Positions 44,618 through 54,466 are shown, counted from the stretch's first letter. The stretch: DNA of 64,000 nucleotides from Thermus antranikianii DSM 12462 (GCF_000423905.1 NZ_AUIW01000003.1:160650-224649), one strand, 5' to 3'. Numbers and translations: made by a program. Notes: generated by a model not told the origin, from the sequence alone.

Positions 44618-45967
44618 CTACCTCCGAAGCAGGGCCTGCGCCTCCTTCGAGCCCAGGGCCGCCGCCTGGTTCAAGGCCCGCTCCGCCTCCGCCTCCCGGC
44701 CCAGGCCCCTTAAGGCTAGACCCAGGTTGTACCAGGCCGCCGCCTGCCTGGGGGCTCTTCCCAACACCTCCCTGAGGACCAGCTCCGCCTCCCCGAAGCG
44801 CCCCAGGGCTATCAAGGCTGCCGCCAGGTTCACCCCCACCCCTGGATCGCGTCCGGACTCGTAGAGGGGGCGCAGGAGGGCCAAGGCCTCCTCGAAGCGG
44901 CCCATCTCCAGCAACAACGTGCCCCTAAGGGCCTGGGCCTCTGGGGCCGTAAGCCCCTCGAGGAGCTTCAAAGCTTCCTCCTTCCGGCCCAAGGCGTAGG
45001 CAGCCTGGGCCTTGAGGAAGCTCCCCGGAGGTCCTGCCTCCTCCGCATACCGGTAGGCGTTCTTATAGTCCTTAAGCCGCAGGTAGGCCGCCGCCAGGGC
45101 CAAGGCCACCTGGGGCTCGGGGCTGGTCCGGTAGGCGGAAAGCAGGTACCCCAAGGCTCCCTTAGCATCCCCCGCCTCGAGGCGGGCCTGCCCCAGGAGG
45201 TAGGCGGCCTCCCATAGGGAAGGATCCTGGGCGTAGGCCTCCTTAAGCAGGGGCTCCGGGCGGGAGGAGAGAAGGGCCTTGCGCAAAAGGAGTCTCGCCC
45301 TGGCCTTCCCCTCCACCGCCTTAAGACCCCGGTCCAGCTCCCTTAGGGCCCTTTCCTTCAAGCCCTCCTCCGCCAGGATGCGGGCCAGCAGGTCCCAGCC
45401 CTCGGCCGACCCGGGCTCCCGGTTGAGAAGGCCATAGAGCACCGGCACCGCTTCAGCCCGCGCCCCTGCGGCGTAAAGGGCCTGGGCCAGGGCCAGGTGG
45501 TAAGCGGGGCTCCGCTCCGGGGTAAGCCCTTTGCGCAAAACCGCCGCCGCCTCCTTGGCCTGGCCCGCCTCGGCGAGGGCGCTGGCCCACCCCAGGTAGG
45601 CCTCCTCCGTGGGGGAAAGTCCCGCTGCCTTGGCAAAGGCCTCCGCCGCCTCCTTGGGCTTTCCCAGGCGCAGGTACACCTGGCCCAGGTTGTAATGGCC
45701 CTCGTAACGGTCGGGAAAAACCCGGACCATCTGGTCAAAAGCGAAGCGGGCCTCCTCGAGGCGGCCCAACCGGAAGAGGCTCACCCCAAGGCCCAGATGG
45801 GCCTCGAAGCGGCCATAGTCCTGGGCCAAAACCTCCTCATAGGCCAGGACGGCTTGGGCATACTCCCCGGCCTTGAACAGCGATTCCGCCCGTTCCAAGG
45901 AGTTCTGCGCCAAAGCCAGACCCAGCCCCAGGAGAAGGGCAAGGGCTTTGGGAAAAGGTCTCGTCAT
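44618..45967 (-). CDS. Exported TPR-repeat protein
   Basis: The 449-residue protein has a signal peptide (MTRPFPKALALLLGLGLALA) and then TPR-like repeats to the end, for example AESLFKAGEYAQAVLAYEEV, GRLEEARFAFDQMVRVFPDR and LRGLGREAEAERALNQAAAL. It probably scaffolds protein contacts in the periplasm beside the SPOR protein. The ATG at 45967 with GGAGG is chosen over the in-frame 46000 start, which would spoil the signal peptide. A TATGCT box lies about 28 bases upstream. Confidence 0.88.
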   Translation of the reverse strand: MTRPFPKALALLLGLGLALAQNSLERAESLFKAGEYAQAVLAYEEVLAQDYGRFEAHLGLGVSLFRLGRLEEARFAFDQMVRVFPDRYEGHYNLGQVYLRLGKPKEAAEAFAKAAGLSPTEEAYLGWASALAEAGQAKEAAAVLRKGLTPERSPAYHLALAQALYAAGARAEAVPVLYGLLNREPGSAEGWDLLARILAEEGLKERALRELDRGLKAVEGKARARLLLRKALLSSRPEPLLKEAYAQDPSLWEAAYLLGQARLEAGDAKGALGYLLSAYRTSPEPQVALALAAAYLRLKDYKNAYRYAEEAGPPGSFLKAQAAYALGRKEEALKLLEGLTAPEAQALRGTLLLEMGRFEEALALLRPLYESGRDPGVGVNLAAALIALGRFGEAELVLREVLGRAPRQAAAWYNLGLALRGLGREAEAERALNQAAALGSKEAQALLRR

Positions 45968-46039
45968 AAGGGCCTCCAAACCCGTCGTTGCCTTAAGCAT
46001 AGCACAGCTCCAGGGGAAGGTCTTTGTTATTCTAAGGGC

Positions 46040-46576
46040 GTGGGTCCTGCGTTGGGCAAGGCCCTAGACCTGGATGCCCCCCGGGTCTTGGTCCTGAACG
46101 CCGCCTACGAGGTCTTGGGGCTTGCCAGCATCAAGCGAAGCGTCCTCCTGGTGCTTTCCGGGGGAGCGGAGATGCTCTCGGAAAGCGGGCGCTACCTGCA
46201 CACTCCCTCCACCCGGATCCCGGTCCCTAGCGTCATCCGCTTGAAGCGCCTGGTGCGGCGGGGGCCAAGCCGCATCCCCCTAAACCGCCGCAACATCCTG
46301 AGGCGCGACCGCTACACCTGCCAGTACTGCGGCCGCCAAGGGGGGGAACTCACCGTGGACCACGTGCTTCCCAGAAGCCGGGGAGGCAGGAGCACCTGGG
46401 AAAACCTGGTGGCCGCCTGCCGCCCCTGCAACCTGAAGAAGGGGGATCGCACCCCCGAGGAGGCGGGGATGCGCCTACTAAGGCCTCCTCGGGCGCCCAA
46501 GGCGCCCCTTTTTCTTTCCGATCTAAAGGAGGTTCCCGAGGATTGGCAGCCCTACCTTCAGGCCTGGTTGTCCTAA
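46040..46576 (+). CDS. HNH endonuclease
   Basis: The 178-residue protein has a basic N-terminal part (RVLVLNAAYEVLGLASIKRS) and a typical HNH domain near 95-140: YTCQYCGRQGGELTVDHVLP, then SRGGRSTWENLVAACRPCN, with the zinc CxxC pairs, catalytic DH and final Asn. Similar free-standing HNH proteins are common in Thermus; the role is unknown. The GTG at 46040 follows TATTCT by 6 bases without a ribosome site, so leaderless; longer in-frame sequence upstream is antisense to the TPR gene. Confidence 0.88.
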   Translation: MGPALGKALDLDAPRVLVLNAAYEVLGLASIKRSVLLVLSGGAEMLSESGRYLHTPSTRIPVPSVIRLKRLVRRGPSRIPLNRRNILRRDRYTCQYCGRQGGELTVDHVLPRSRGGRSTWENLVAACRPCNLKKGDRTPEEAGMRLLRPPRAPKAPLFLSDLKEVPEDWQPYLQAWLS

Positions 46577-46579
46577 CCC

Positions 46580-47413
46580 CTAGCGCCGCACCGTGAGGAC
46601 CACCGCCAAAAGCACCAAGCCTGCCCCCATGTAGGCCCAGAGGGAAAGCACCTCCCTAAAGAGGAGGAAGGCGAACAGGTTGGCCACCACGGGCTCGAGG
46701 GTAGCCACCACGCTGGCCCGGGTGGCGGGAAGGCGCTTCAACCCTGCGTAGTAGGCCAGATAGGCCCCGTATGTGGAAAATACCCCCAAAAAGAGCAAGG
46801 CTTCCACGGCCCTTGGGCCCAAAGGGGCAAACTCCACCCAGGGCAGAAGCCCCAAGGCCCCCACGGGCAGGGCGTAGAGGAAGAGGGTGGGGGTGGCGTA
46901 GCGGGGAAGGTAGAGCTTGCCAAAGATGTAGTAAAGCGCATAGGTGAAGCTGGAAAGAAGCCCGAAGAAAAGGGCGAGGGAGAGGATCCTTACCCCGCTT
47001 CCCCCTCCCACGCCCATAAGCCCCACCCCCAGCAGGGTCAGGGCCACTGCCAAAAGGCCGGTGCGGTCCAGGGACTCCTTCAGGACCACCAGGGAAAGGA
47101 GGGCCACCCAGGCTGGGGCCGTGTACAGGAGGACGGAGGCCAAGGCCGCCCCCCCGTAGACCACCGCCAGCTGATAGGAACCGTAGAAGAGGGAAACCCC
47201 CACCAGGCCGAAAAGAAGGAGAGGTAAGGCATCCCGCCTTTCCACCCTGACCTGGCGCAGGAGCAGGGCGTGTAGGCCGAAGAAGACCCAGGCGATGCCT
47301 GCCCGGAAGAAGGCCACGGCCAGGGGAGTAAGCCCCTCCTGAAAGGCCAGGCGGCTTACGGGGCCGATGAGACCCCAAAGGAAGGCAGCCAGGAGCAGGT
47401 ACAGGTAGCCCAT
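46580..47413 (-). CDS. EamA/DMT-family membrane transporter
   Basis: The 277-residue protein has ten predicted helices in two EamA repeats (GYLYLLLAAFLWGLIGPVSR and RILSLALFFGLLSSFTYALY). Such drug/metabolite transporters export small molecules; the substrate is unknown. The ATG at 47413 lies 7 bases from TACACT, so it is probably leaderless. Longer upstream sequence in this frame is antisense to the next gene. Confidence 0.9.
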   Translation of the reverse strand: MGYLYLLLAAFLWGLIGPVSRLAFQEGLTPLAVAFFRAGIAWVFFGLHALLLRQVRVERRDALPLLLFGLVGVSLFYGSYQLAVVYGGAALASVLLYTAPAWVALLSLVVLKESLDRTGLLAVALTLLGVGLMGVGGGSGVRILSLALFFGLLSSFTYALYYIFGKLYLPRYATPTLFLYALPVGALGLLPWVEFAPLGPRAVEALLFLGVFSTYGAYLAYYAGLKRLPATRASVVATLEPVVANLFAFLLFREVLSLWAYMGAGLVLLAVVLTVRR

Positions 47414-47420
47414 GGGGAAG

Positions 47421-47430
47421 AGTGTATAAT
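47421..47430. promoter_or_regulatory. Overlapping divergent -10 boxes
   Basis: TATAAT (47425-47430, plus) serves the coiled-coil membrane gene at 47459, and TACACT (minus, 47421-47426) serves the EamA gene. They share two bases, so polymerase can probably occupy only one at a time. Confidence 0.55.
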
Positions 47431-47458
47431 CCCCCCAGTGCCCTATGGAGGCTGACCT

Positions 47459-47935
47459 ATGAGCGCGCGTACCCTTTTTGCCCTCCTTGTCCTCCTTCTT
47501 TTGGTCCTCTTCTCCTGGCTCAACTGGGGGGAGATCACCAAGCCCACCTCCCTGTCCCTGGGCCTCACCCGGGTGGAGGCCCCCTTGGGCCTGGTTCTGG
47601 TGGTGGCCCTGGGGGTGGTTTCCCTCCTCTACCTCATCTTCACCATCGGCCTGGAAACCGCCGCCCTTTTGGAGGTGCGGCGCTACGCCCGGGAGCTTCT
47701 CCATTACAAGAAGCTGGCCGAGGAGGCGGAGCAGAGCCGATACACCCAGCTCAGAAGCTACTTGGAGGCGGAGTTCAAGCGCCTGGCGGAGGCGGAGAAG
47801 GAGGAGATCCGGGCCCTCGAGGCCCGCCTGGCGGAAACCCTGGAAAAGCACGGGAACACTTTGGCCGCCTACATCGGCGAGCTGGAAGACCAGCTCCTCA
47901 GGCTCCTTCAGGGGCGGGGAGGAGAGAACACGTAA
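47459..47935 (+). CDS. LapA-like membrane protein with C-terminal coiled coil
   Basis: The 158-residue protein has two membrane helices (about 5-22 and 42-63) followed by about 85 charged helical residues (LHYKKLAEEAEQSRYTQLRS and EFKRLAEAEKEEIRALEARL), which should form a cytoplasmic coiled coil. The two-helix part resembles LapA-type proteins. GGAGG precedes the ATG and TATAAT lies 28 bases upstream. The function is not known. Confidence 0.75.
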   Translation: MSARTLFALLVLLLLVLFSWLNWGEITKPTSLSLGLTRVEAPLGLVLVVALGVVSLLYLIFTIGLETAALLEVRRYARELLHYKKLAEEAEQSRYTQLRSYLEAEFKRLAEAEKEEIRALEARLAETLEKHGNTLAAYIGELEDQLLRLLQGRGGENT

Positions 47936-47966
47936 GCGCCGGCACCCCATCCCGGGGCCCGACGCT

Positions 47967-47999
47967 TAGGGGCATCCTTCCCTTTTTTCGGCGCCCCTA
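47967..47999. terminator. Putative bidirectional terminator after rplQ
   Basis: TAGGGGC and GCCCCTA form a 7-base stem with a long loop that contains a run of six T (47983-47988). It spans the rplQ stop and lies 31 bases after the convergent coiled-coil gene. Confidence 0.4.
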
Positions 48000-48353
48000 C
48001 TCCACCAGCTCCACCAGGGCCAAGGGCGCCCCATCCCCCCGCCGGCGTTCCGCCAGCTTGAGCACCCGGGTGTACCCTCCGGCCCGGTTCTGGTACTTGG
48101 GGGCGATCTCGTCGAAGAGCTTCCGCACCAGCTTCACGTCCTGCAGGTCCCTCAGCACCAGGCGGCGGGCGTGCAGGTCCCCCCGCTTGGCCAGGTGGAT
48201 GAGGTGGTCCACGAAGCCGGTGAGCTCCTTGGCCTTGGGCACGGTGGTGGTGATGCGGCCGTGGATGAGAAGGCTTTTGGCCTGGTTGCGGTAAAGGGCC
48301 AGGCGGTGGGAAGAGTGACGGTTCAGCTTTCTTCCAGACTTCAGGTGGCGCAT
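47997..48353 (-). CDS. rplQ: 50S ribosomal protein L17
   Basis: L17 lines the outside of the peptide exit tunnel. The product is 118 residues, with the family start [40 protein letters not shown] and the end [20 protein letters not shown]. It is the last gene of the alpha-operon segment, four bases after rpoA. Confidence 0.97.
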   Translation of the reverse strand: MRHLKSGRKLNRHSSHRLALYRNQAKSLLIHGRITTTVPKAKELTGFVDHLIHLAKRGDLHARRLVLRDLQDVKLVRKLFDEIAPKYQNRAGGYTRVLKLAERRRGDGAPLALVELVE

Positions 48354-48357
48354 GGTC

Positions 48358-49299
48358 TCACTCCTTTAGGGCGAATCCCTTTTTGGCCAAAGCCTCGCGG
48401 ATCTCCTCGAGGCTCCTTTCCCCGATGCCGGGGATGTTCTTAAGGTCCTTGAGGTTCAAGGCCAAAAGCGCCCGCACCGACTCGATCCCCTCCTCCTTGA
48501 GGCTGTGGAGAACGCGGGTGGAAAGGCCAAGCTCCTCCAGGGGCAGGTCCAGGTCCTCCTCCCCTTCCGCACGCTCCACGGAAGCCGGTTCCGGGGCAGG
48601 CAGGGCGGTGGCCTGCGGGTTGGCGAAATAGGAAAGGTGCTCCTTGAGGATCTCCACTGCCTGGTTCAAGGCCTCCAAGGGGGTGACGGAGCCATCCGTC
48701 CAGATCCGCAGGGTCAGCTTGTCCAGGTCGGTGCGCTGCCCAAGCCGGGTATCCTCCACCTGGAAGGCCACCCGGCGCACGGGGGAGAAGATGGCGTCCA
48801 CGGGGATGGAGTTGATGCGGTCCTTGATGCCGTGGCGCTCGGCGGGCACGTACCCCACGCCCCGGTCCACCCGCACCTCCATGTAGAGCTTCCCTCCCTT
48901 GTCCAAGGTGGCGATGGTGAGGTCCGGGTTCAGGATCTCCACATCGGGAGGCACGATGAAATCCCCCGCTTTGACCACCTTGGGGCCTTCCGCCTTCAGG
49001 ACCAGGGTGGTGGTCTGCATCTTGGGATCCAGGAAACGCACCACCAGCTCCTTGAGGTTCAGGATGATCTCCACCACGTCCTCCTTGACCCCGGGAATGG
49101 TGGAGAACTCGTGGAGGACATCCTCAATGTACACGCTGGTGACCGCGGTCCCGGGGATGGAGGAAAGGAGAATCCGCCTCAAGGGGTTGCCCAGGGTAAC
49201 GCCAAACCCCCGCTCCAAGGGCTCCAGGACAAACTCCCCGTACTCCCGCCCCTGGGTGCGTACCGTGAAGACCGGGGTTTTCAGCTTGCTCTCTAACAT
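48358..49299 (-). CDS. rpoA: RNA polymerase alpha subunit
   Basis: Alpha dimerises to start polymerase assembly, and its C-terminal domain contacts DNA and activators. It has 313 residues: [20 protein letters not shown] in the N-terminal domain, an acidic linker (about 225-245), and a CTD with [20 protein letters not shown] and [18 protein letters not shown] strong hairpin separates it from rpsD. Confidence 0.98.
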   Translation of the reverse strand: MLESKLKTPVFTVRTQGREYGEFVLEPLERGFGVTLGNPLRRILLSSIPGTAVTSVYIEDVLHEFSTIPGVKEDVVEIILNLKELVVRFLDPKMQTTTLVLKAEGPKVVKAGDFIVPPDVEILNPDLTIATLDKGGKLYMEVRVDRGVGYVPAERHGIKDRINSIPVDAIFSPVRRVAFQVEDTRLGQRTDLDKLTLRIWTDGSVTPLEALNQAVEILKEHLSYFANPQATALPAPEPASVERAEGEEDLDLPLEELGLSTRVLHSLKEEGIESVRALLALNLKDLKNIPGIGERSLEEIREALAKKGFALKE

Positions 49300-49321
49300 A
49301 GACCTCCTTGCCAGGACACGT

Positions 49322-49342
49322 GGGCCCGGTCAGGCCGGGCCC
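49322..49342 (-). other. Strong hairpin between rpsD and rpoA
   Basis: GGGCCCGG-cctga-CCGGGCCC is an 8-base all-GC stem in the rpsD-rpoA gap of 49 bases. There is no T tract. It could slow polymerase, protect the upstream mRNA or be a protein-binding site. Confidence 0.5.
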
Positions 49343-49348
49343 TCAGGG

Positions 49349-49978
49349 TTACCTGGAGTAGAACTCCACCACCAGCTGCTCGTTGACAGGAAGGGCCAGC
49401 TCTTCCCGTTCGGGAAGGCGCAGGAACTTACCCTTCATCCCCTCCACATCCAAGGAGAGCCAGGGGCCCACCTTGCGGCCCTTCATGGCCTCGAGGTTCT
49501 CCCGGATAAAGGCCAGGTTGCGGCTGCGCTCGGCGATGGCGATCTCATCCCCAGGCTTCACCCGGTAGGCGGGAAGGTCCACCCGGCGACCGTTCACGGT
49601 GATGTGGCCATGGCGCACCATCTGCCGCGCCTGGCGGCGGCTAACGGCAAAGCCCAGCCGGTAGACCACGTTGTCCAGGCGGGACTCCAAAAGCTTTAGG
49701 AAGACGGTACCCGTAACCCCCTTCTTGCGGCTGGCCTCCTCAAAGAGGTTGCGGAACTGGGTTTCGGAGATCCCGTAGATGCGGCGGAGCTTCTGCTTCT
49801 CCCTCAGGCGCACCGCATAGTCGGAGGGACGGCGGGTGCGCTTCTGCCCGTGCTGCCCCGGAGGATAGGGGCGGCGCTCCATGGCGCACTTGGGGCCGTA
49901 GCAACGCTCCCCCTTCAGGTAGAGCTTGACTCCTTCCCGGCGGCAAAGACGGCAAACAGGACCAATGTAACGACCCAT
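49349..49978 (-). CDS. rpsD: 30S ribosomal protein S4
   Basis: S4 is a primary 16S rRNA binder. It has 209 residues. The N-terminal zinc site [18 protein letters not shown] with CYGPKC is the Thermus type, and the S4 RNA-binding domain follows ([20 protein letters not shown]). It lies between rpsK and rpoA. Confidence 0.98.
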   Translation of the reverse strand: MGRYIGPVCRLCRREGVKLYLKGERCYGPKCAMERRPYPPGQHGQKRTRRPSDYAVRLREKQKLRRIYGISETQFRNLFEEASRKKGVTGTVFLKLLESRLDNVVYRLGFAVSRRQARQMVRHGHITVNGRRVDLPAYRVKPGDEIAIAERSRNLAFIRENLEAMKGRKVGPWLSLDVEGMKGKFLRLPEREELALPVNEQLVVEFYSR

Positions 49979-49991
49979 CTTCTCCTACTCC

Positions 49992-50381
49992 TTATGAAGC
50001 CTTGCGGAACTTCTTCTTAGGCCGGCAACCGTTGTGGGGCACAGGGGTGTCGTCCACGATGGACTTCACCTGCAAGCCCGAGGCCTGGAGGGCCCTGATG
50101 GCCTGCTCCCGGCCCGCCCCGGTGCCGCGTACGATCACGTCCACGCTCTGCATACCGTAGGCCATGGCCTTCTTAGCGGCGTCCATGGCCGCAAGCTGGG
50201 CCGCATACGGGGTGCCCTTACGGCTCCCCTTGTAGCCGATGACCCCCCCCGAGGACCAGGTGATGGGGTTGCCGTCCGGGTCGGTAATGGTGACGATGGT
50301 GTTGTTGTAGGAGGCATGGATGTACGCCCTCCCACTGGCCACCTGTCGCTTGATTTTTTTCTTGCTCGCTTTTCTGGCCAT
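49992..50381 (-). CDS. rpsK: 30S ribosomal protein S11
   Basis: S11 shapes the 30S platform. It has 129 residues with [37 protein letters not shown] and the basic end [12 protein letters not shown]. It lies between rpsM and rpsD. Confidence 0.98.
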   Translation of the reverse strand: MARKASKKKIKRQVASGRAYIHASYNNTIVTITDPDGNPITWSSGGVIGYKGSRKGTPYAAQLAAMDAAKKAMAYGMQSVDVIVRGTGAGREQAIRALQASGLQVKSIVDDTPVPHNGCRPKKKFRKAS

Positions 50382-50418
50382 ACTCTCCCCCAGCCAGGAG
50401 TATCCACTGGCCCTACAA

Positions 50419-50802
50419 CTACTTTCTGACGACTTTCCTCCTGCTACCTGCTACAGTCTTACGAGGACCCTTGCGGGTACGGGCATTGGTGCGGGTACGC
50501 TGCCCCCTCACCGGCAAACCCCGGCGGTGGCGGAGGCCCCGGTAGCAGCCAATATCCATAAGGCGCTTGATGTTGGCGGCCACCTCGGCCCTGAGCTCAC
50601 CTTCCAGCTTCCAGGTGTTCTCCACGTACTCCCTGAGGCGCACCACCTCCGCCTCGGTGAGGTCCTTCACCCGGGTCGCTGGGTTGATACCCGTCTTTTC
50701 CAGAGCCTCCTTGGCCCGAGCCCGCCCCACCCCGTAGATGTAGGTGAGGGCCACGTCCACCCGCTTGTTCCTAGGAATCTCCACGCCTGCAATCCTTGCC
50801 AC
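50419..50802 (-). CDS. rpsM: 30S ribosomal protein S13
   Basis: S13 contacts the P-site tRNA and bridges the subunits. It has 127 residues with [20 protein letters not shown] and the conserved [20 protein letters not shown] near the end, finishing in a basic tail. Confidence 0.98.
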   Translation of the reverse strand: MARIAGVEIPRNKRVDVALTYIYGVGRARAKEALEKTGINPATRVKDLTEAEVVRLREYVENTWKLEGELRAEVAANIKRLMDIGCYRGLRHRRGLPVRGQRTRTNARTRKGPRKTVAGSRRKVVRK

Positions 50803-50811
50803 GTTCCCTCC

Positions 50812-50925
50812 TTACCCTTGCCGCTGCTTGTGCTTGGGGTTCTCGCAGATCACGTACACCCGACCGTGCCGGCGTACCACCTTGCACTTCTCGCACATCC
50901 TTTTAACCGATGCCCGTACCTTCAT
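50812..50925 (-). CDS. rpmJ: 50S ribosomal protein L36 (zinc-binding type)
   Basis: The frame from ATG 50925 to TAA 50812 encodes 37 residues: [20 protein letters not shown], then [17 protein letters not shown]. The CxxC...C...H pattern binds zinc. It sits between infA and rpsM, as in other bacteria. Confidence 0.97.
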   Translation of the reverse strand: MKVRASVKRMCEKCKVVRRHGRVYVICENPKHKQRQG

Positions 50926-50933
50926 TTTGCCTC

Positions 50934-51152
50934 CTACTTCCTGTACACGATGCGGCCCCGCGTGGGGTCGTAGGGAGTAATCTCCACCACCACCCGGTCC
51001 CCGGGCAGGATGCGGATGTAGTGCATGCGCATCTTGCCCGAGATATAGGCCAGAATCTCCGGCCCCGAGTCCAGCTTCACCCGAAACGTGGTGCTGGGCA
51101 AAGCCTCGGTGACCACGCCTTCCGCCCGAATGGTGTCCTTCTCCTTCGCCAT
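50934..51152 (-). CDS. infA: Translation initiation factor IF-1
   Basis: IF-1 blocks the A site during initiation. It is an OB-fold protein of 72 residues: [40 protein letters not shown] and the end [13 protein letters not shown]. It lies between map and rpmJ. Confidence 0.98.
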   Translation of the reverse strand: MAKEKDTIRAEGVVTEALPSTTFRVKLDSGPEILAYISGKMRMHYIRILPGDRVVVEITPYDPTRGRIVYRK

Positions 51153-51159
51153 ACCCCTC

Positions 51160-51927
51160 CTACCGCGCCCGCACCAAGGAAACCCCGGTGAGAAGCTCCG
51201 GGCCCTCCTCCGTCACCAAGACGGTGTTCTCGTAGTGGGCGGCGAGGTTGCCAGGTCCGGCGCTCGCCGTCCAGCCATCTTCTAATATTACCACAGAAGC
51301 TGGCCATAAGGTGACCATGGGCTCGAGGGCCAGGGTCATGCCCGGCCTAATTTTCGGCCCGCTTCCCGGCTTGCCGAAGTTGGGCACCTGGGGGTCTTCA
51401 TGAATCTCCCGCCCCACCCCGTGCCCCACAAATTCCCGTACCACCCCATACCCACGGCTTTCCAGAAACGTCTGCACCGCATGGGCCACGTCCCCGATGC
51501 GGTAGCCGGGCCTAAGGTACTTCATTCCCTCCCAGAAGGCAGCCTCGGTATCCCGGATGAGCCTTTCCGCCTCCGGGGAAACCTTGCCCACAGGAAAGGT
51601 GCGGGCCATGTCCGCAGCAAACCCCGCGTAGATAAGGCCCACGTCCACCGAAAGGATGTCGCCTTCCTTCAAAGGCCTTTCGGAAGGAATGCCGTGGACC
51701 ACCACCTCGTTCACCGAGGTGCACAGGGTGGCGGGAAACCCGTACAAACCAAGGAAAGCTGGCTTGGCCTTGCGCTTCCTTATGGCCTCGTAGGCAATCC
51801 GGTCCAGCTCCTTGGTGGTGATGCCGGGCTCCACATGCCGGCCCACCTCCTCCACCACCTCGGTGAGGAGGGCCCCCGCCTCCCGCATGCGCTCAATCTC
51901 CCATGGACTCTTCAGCTTGATGGCCAT
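51160..51927 (-). CDS. map: Methionine aminopeptidase type I
   Basis: The enzyme removes the N-terminal Met from new proteins. It has 255 residues. Metal ligands are in [20 protein letters not shown] (two Asp), [20 protein letters not shown] (His), and Glu residues in LALEPMVTL and the final [12 protein letters not shown]. Its start shares a base with the adk stop. Confidence 0.97.
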   Translation of the reverse strand: MAIKLKSPWEIERMREAGALLTEVVEEVGRHVEPGITTKELDRIAYEAIRKRKAKPAFLGLYGFPATLCTSVNEVVVHGIPSERPLKEGDILSVDVGLIYAGFAADMARTFPVGKVSPEAERLIRDTEAAFWEGMKYLRPGYRIGDVAHAVQTFLESRGYGVVREFVGHGVGREIHEDPQVPNFGKPGSGPKIRPGMTLALEPMVTLWPASVVILEDGWTASAGPGNLAAHYENTVLVTEEGPELLTGVSLVRAR

Positions 51928-52481
51928 CAGATTCCCAGGACTGCCCGAATGCGGGCGTAGACTTCATCGGGGGTACCCAGGCCATCCACCCGCCTTAAGG
52001 CACCCGTTTTTTCATAATACTGCACCAAGGGCTCGGTTTTCTCCCGGTAAACCCGGAGCCGGTGCCGGATGGTCTCCTCGTTGTCGTCCGAGCGCCCCTC
52101 GAGCTCCGCCCGCCTGAGCATACGGGCGATGAGCTCCTCCTCCGGCACCTCCACCAGCACCACCCCAAGGAGCCGGGTCCCGGTAGCCTGAAGCAGGTGG
52201 TCCAGGGCTTCCGCCTGGGCTAGGGTGCGGGGAAAGCCGTCGAAGATCACCCGCTCCGCCAACTCTTCCCGGATAAGGGCCAGGATGAGTTCATCCGGAA
52301 CCAGGTCCCCCCGGTCCATGATGGGCTTCACCTGCTGCCCCAGGGGCGTGCCCCGGGCCACATGGTCCCGCAGGATGTCTCCGGTGGAGAGCTTCTTAAA
52401 GCCGAGCTCCTCCGCCAGCCTGGCCGCCTGGGTGCCCTTTCCCGCCCCCGGCGGCCCCAAGAAGATCACCGCTTCCCCCAT
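51927..52481 (-). CDS. adk: Adenylate kinase
   Basis: The enzyme equilibrates ATP and AMP with two ADP. It has 184 residues with P-loop FLGPPGAGKGTQAARL near 7, STGDILRDHV and FDGFPRTLAQAEAL. The short lid lacks zinc cysteines, so this is the short form. It lies between secY and map. Confidence 0.97.
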   Translation of the reverse strand: MGEAVIFLGPPGAGKGTQAARLAEELGFKKLSTGDILRDHVARGTPLGQQVKPIMDRGDLVPDELILALIREELAERVIFDGFPRTLAQAEALDHLLQATGTRLLGVVLVEVPEEELIARMLRRAELEGRSDDNEETIRHRLRVYREKTEPLVQYYEKTGALRRVDGLGTPDEVYARIRAVLGI

Positions 52482-52489
52482 CCTCCCTC

Positions 52490-53806
52490 CTAGCGCGTGC
52501 GGCCGCGGATGCGACCCTTGGAAAGGAACCCCTCGTAGTTCCTCAGCATCAGCTGGCTCTCAATCTGCCGCAAAGTGTCCAGGGCCACGCCCACCACGAT
52601 GAGAAGGCCGATGCCGGAAAAGGCGATGCTATGTACCCCGGTGAGGTTCTGGATAATCTGGGGCAACGCCGCCACCAGGCCCAGGAAGAGAGCCCCCCAG
52701 AGGGTCAGGCGGGAAACGATATGCTCCAAGAACTTCACCGTGGGCTCGCCTGGGCGGATGCCCGGGATGAACCCCCCGTATTCCCGGAGGCTTTCCGCAA
52801 TCCGCTTGGGGTCAAACTGAACCGCGGTGTAGACGTAGGTGAAAAGGACGATGAGCACCACCTCGATGAGGAGACCGGAGACGCGGGAGGGGTTGAAGAA
52901 GTTAGCGATGGCTTGGAGCACCTGGTTGTCCTGGAAGGGAGCTGTGAGGAAGATGGGGATCTGCAAAATGGCGGCAGCAAAGACGATGGGAATAACGCCA
53001 GCAGCATTCAGCTTGATGGGGATATAGGTGGCCTGGCCCCCGTAGACCCTCCTGCCCACCACCTTCCTGGCGTACTGGACGGGAATGCGCCTTTCCGCCT
53101 GCTGCACCGCTGCCATCCCGGCGAAGGCCAAGACGATAAAGGCCAGGAAAAAGAGGAAGGCCACCAGGTTGACCTCCCCGGTGCGGATGAGGCCAACGGT
53201 GCGGACAAGTTGGGGAAGCCATTCCACCACGATCCCAGCAAAGATGATTATGCTGGTGCCGTTGCCGATGCCGTACTCGGTAATGCGCTCCGCCATCCAC
53301 AAAAGGAGGGCGATGCCCGCCACCTGGGTGACCACCACCACCAGCCAGAAAAAGGGACCAGGTGCCCAGCCAGGCAGAAGGAAACGCCCCCCCTCCGCCC
53401 CCAGGAAGGCGGTGGCCAGAAAGAAACCCTGGAAAGCCCCCAGAGCGATGCCGCCGATCCGGGTGTACTGGTTGATGATGCGACGGCCCTCCTCACCCTC
53501 CTTGGAAAGCTTCTCCAGGGTGGGAATCACATTGACCAAAAGCTGCATGATGATGGCGGCGGTGATGTAGGGCATGATTCCCAAAGCGAAAATGGAGAAG
53601 CGCTCGAAGTTACCGCCCGAAAAAAGATTGATGATGCCGAAAACCCCACCTTGGGCGGTGCGCAGGAACTCCTGGATTTTGTCCAGGTCGACCCCTGGAG
53701 TGGGGATAAAGGCCCCCAGGCGGTAGGCAGCCAACACCAGCAGGGTGAAGAGGATCCTCTGGCGCAGTTCGGGAATGGCCAGGGCGCTCCGGAAGGCCTT
53801 AAGCAT
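52490..53806 (-). CDS. secY: Protein translocase channel subunit SecY
   Basis: SecY is the membrane pore for protein export. It has 438 residues and ten membrane helices: LVLAAYRLGAFIPTPGVDL at the start, FSGGNFERFSIFALGIMPYI (plug/helix 2 region) and the cytoplasmic loop GYRVPARL-like QAERRIPVQYARKVVGRR. It starts one base after rplO. Confidence 0.97.
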   Translation of the reverse strand: MLKAFRSALAIPELRQRILFTLLVLAAYRLGAFIPTPGVDLDKIQEFLRTAQGGVFGIINLFSGGNFERFSIFALGIMPYITAAIIMQLLVNVIPTLEKLSKEGEEGRRIINQYTRIGGIALGAFQGFFLATAFLGAEGGRFLLPGWAPGPFFWLVVVVTQVAGIALLLWMAERITEYGIGNGTSIIIFAGIVVEWLPQLVRTVGLIRTGEVNLVAFLFFLAFIVLAFAGMAAVQQAERRIPVQYARKVVGRRVYGGQATYIPIKLNAAGVIPIVFAAAILQIPIFLTAPFQDNQVLQAIANFFNPSRVSGLLIEVVLIVLFTYVYTAVQFDPKRIAESLREYGGFIPGIRPGEPTVKFLEHIVSRLTLWGALFLGLVAALPQIIQNLTGVHSIAFSGIGLLIVVGVALDTLRQIESQLMLRNYEGFLSKGRIRGRTR

Positions 53807-53807
53807 C

Positions 53808-54287
53808 CTAAGCCTCCTGCGTCTGCCCTTCGGGCGAGGGAGCGAGAAGGACAGCCTCGCCGCCCGCAGCCTTCAGCTTCTCCAGGGCGGTCTTGGAAAA
53901 GGCGTGGGCCACCACCCTAAGGGGCTTGGCCTCCCCATCCCCTAACACCTTAAGCCTATAGCCCTTCTTCAGGATCCCGGCCTGGATCAGCACCTCCGGG
54001 GTTACCTCCCCTTCGAAACGGGCTAGATCCCTCAGGTTCACCCCCTGGTATCTGGGCCTCTTGATCTCCCCGGGCACCTGGCCCTGCATGCCCCGCTTGG
54101 GCAGGCGCATCAGGGTGGTGGACCGCCCCCCCTCGAAGCGGCGGGGGTCCTTAGCACCCCCGGAGCGGGACTTCTGCCCCTTGTGGCCCCGGGTAGCCGT
54201 CTTGCCGTGACCGGAGCCAGGGCCCCGCCCCACCCGCTTCCGCCTCTTGTTGGCCCCAGGATTGGGTTTTAGATCGGTAAGCTTCAT
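53808..54287 (-). CDS. rplO: 50S ribosomal protein L15
   Basis: L15 has an extended N-terminal arm deep in 23S rRNA. It has 159 residues: [40 protein letters not shown] and the globular end. After the usual GGEAVLLA the protein has a tail of about ten residues ([10 protein letters not shown]). ATGA overlap with rpmD. Confidence 0.97.
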   Translation of the reverse strand: MKLTDLKPNPGANKRRKRVGRGPGSGHGKTATRGHKGQKSRSGGAKDPRRFEGGRSTTLMRLPKRGMQGQVPGEIKRPRYQGVNLRDLARFEGEVTPEVLIQAGILKKGYRLKVLGDGEAKPLRVVAHAFSKTALEKLKAAGGEAVLLAPSPEGQTQEA

Positions 54288-54466
54288 TCCAGCACCTCCA
54301 CCCGCACAAGGTGGGCCACCTTCTTGATGTTCCCCAGTATGGCGGGATGGTCCTCGAAGATTTTTTCCCTGTGAAGCTTGGTCAGCCCCAGGGCCTTCAA
54401 GGCCGCCTTCTGGTCCTTGGGATAGCCGATGGGGCTCTTCACCAGCTTAACCTTGAGCTTGGCCAT
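54284..54466 (-). CDS. rpmD: 50S ribosomal protein L30
   Basis: The 60-residue protein has [20 protein letters not shown] and [18 protein letters not shown], the complete L30 fold. The ATG at 54466 overlaps the rpsE stop; an in-frame GTG one codon earlier is possible. Confidence 0.96.
   Translation of the reverse strand: MAKLKVKLVKSPIGYPKDQKAALKALGLTKLHREKIFEDHPAILGNIKKVAHLVRVEVLE

Noticed and set aside
45497..46039. Long N-terminal extension of the HNH nuclease
   Set aside because: It is antisense to the TPR gene, and the GTG at 46040 has a -10 box at leaderless distance.
47414..47950. Extension of the EamA protein upstream of 47413
   Set aside because: It reads antisense to the coiled-coil membrane gene and has low-complexity composition.
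53808..53840. Frameshift at the L15 C terminus
   Set aside because: The extra ten residues run to a normal stop two bases before secY; simple tail variation is more likely.
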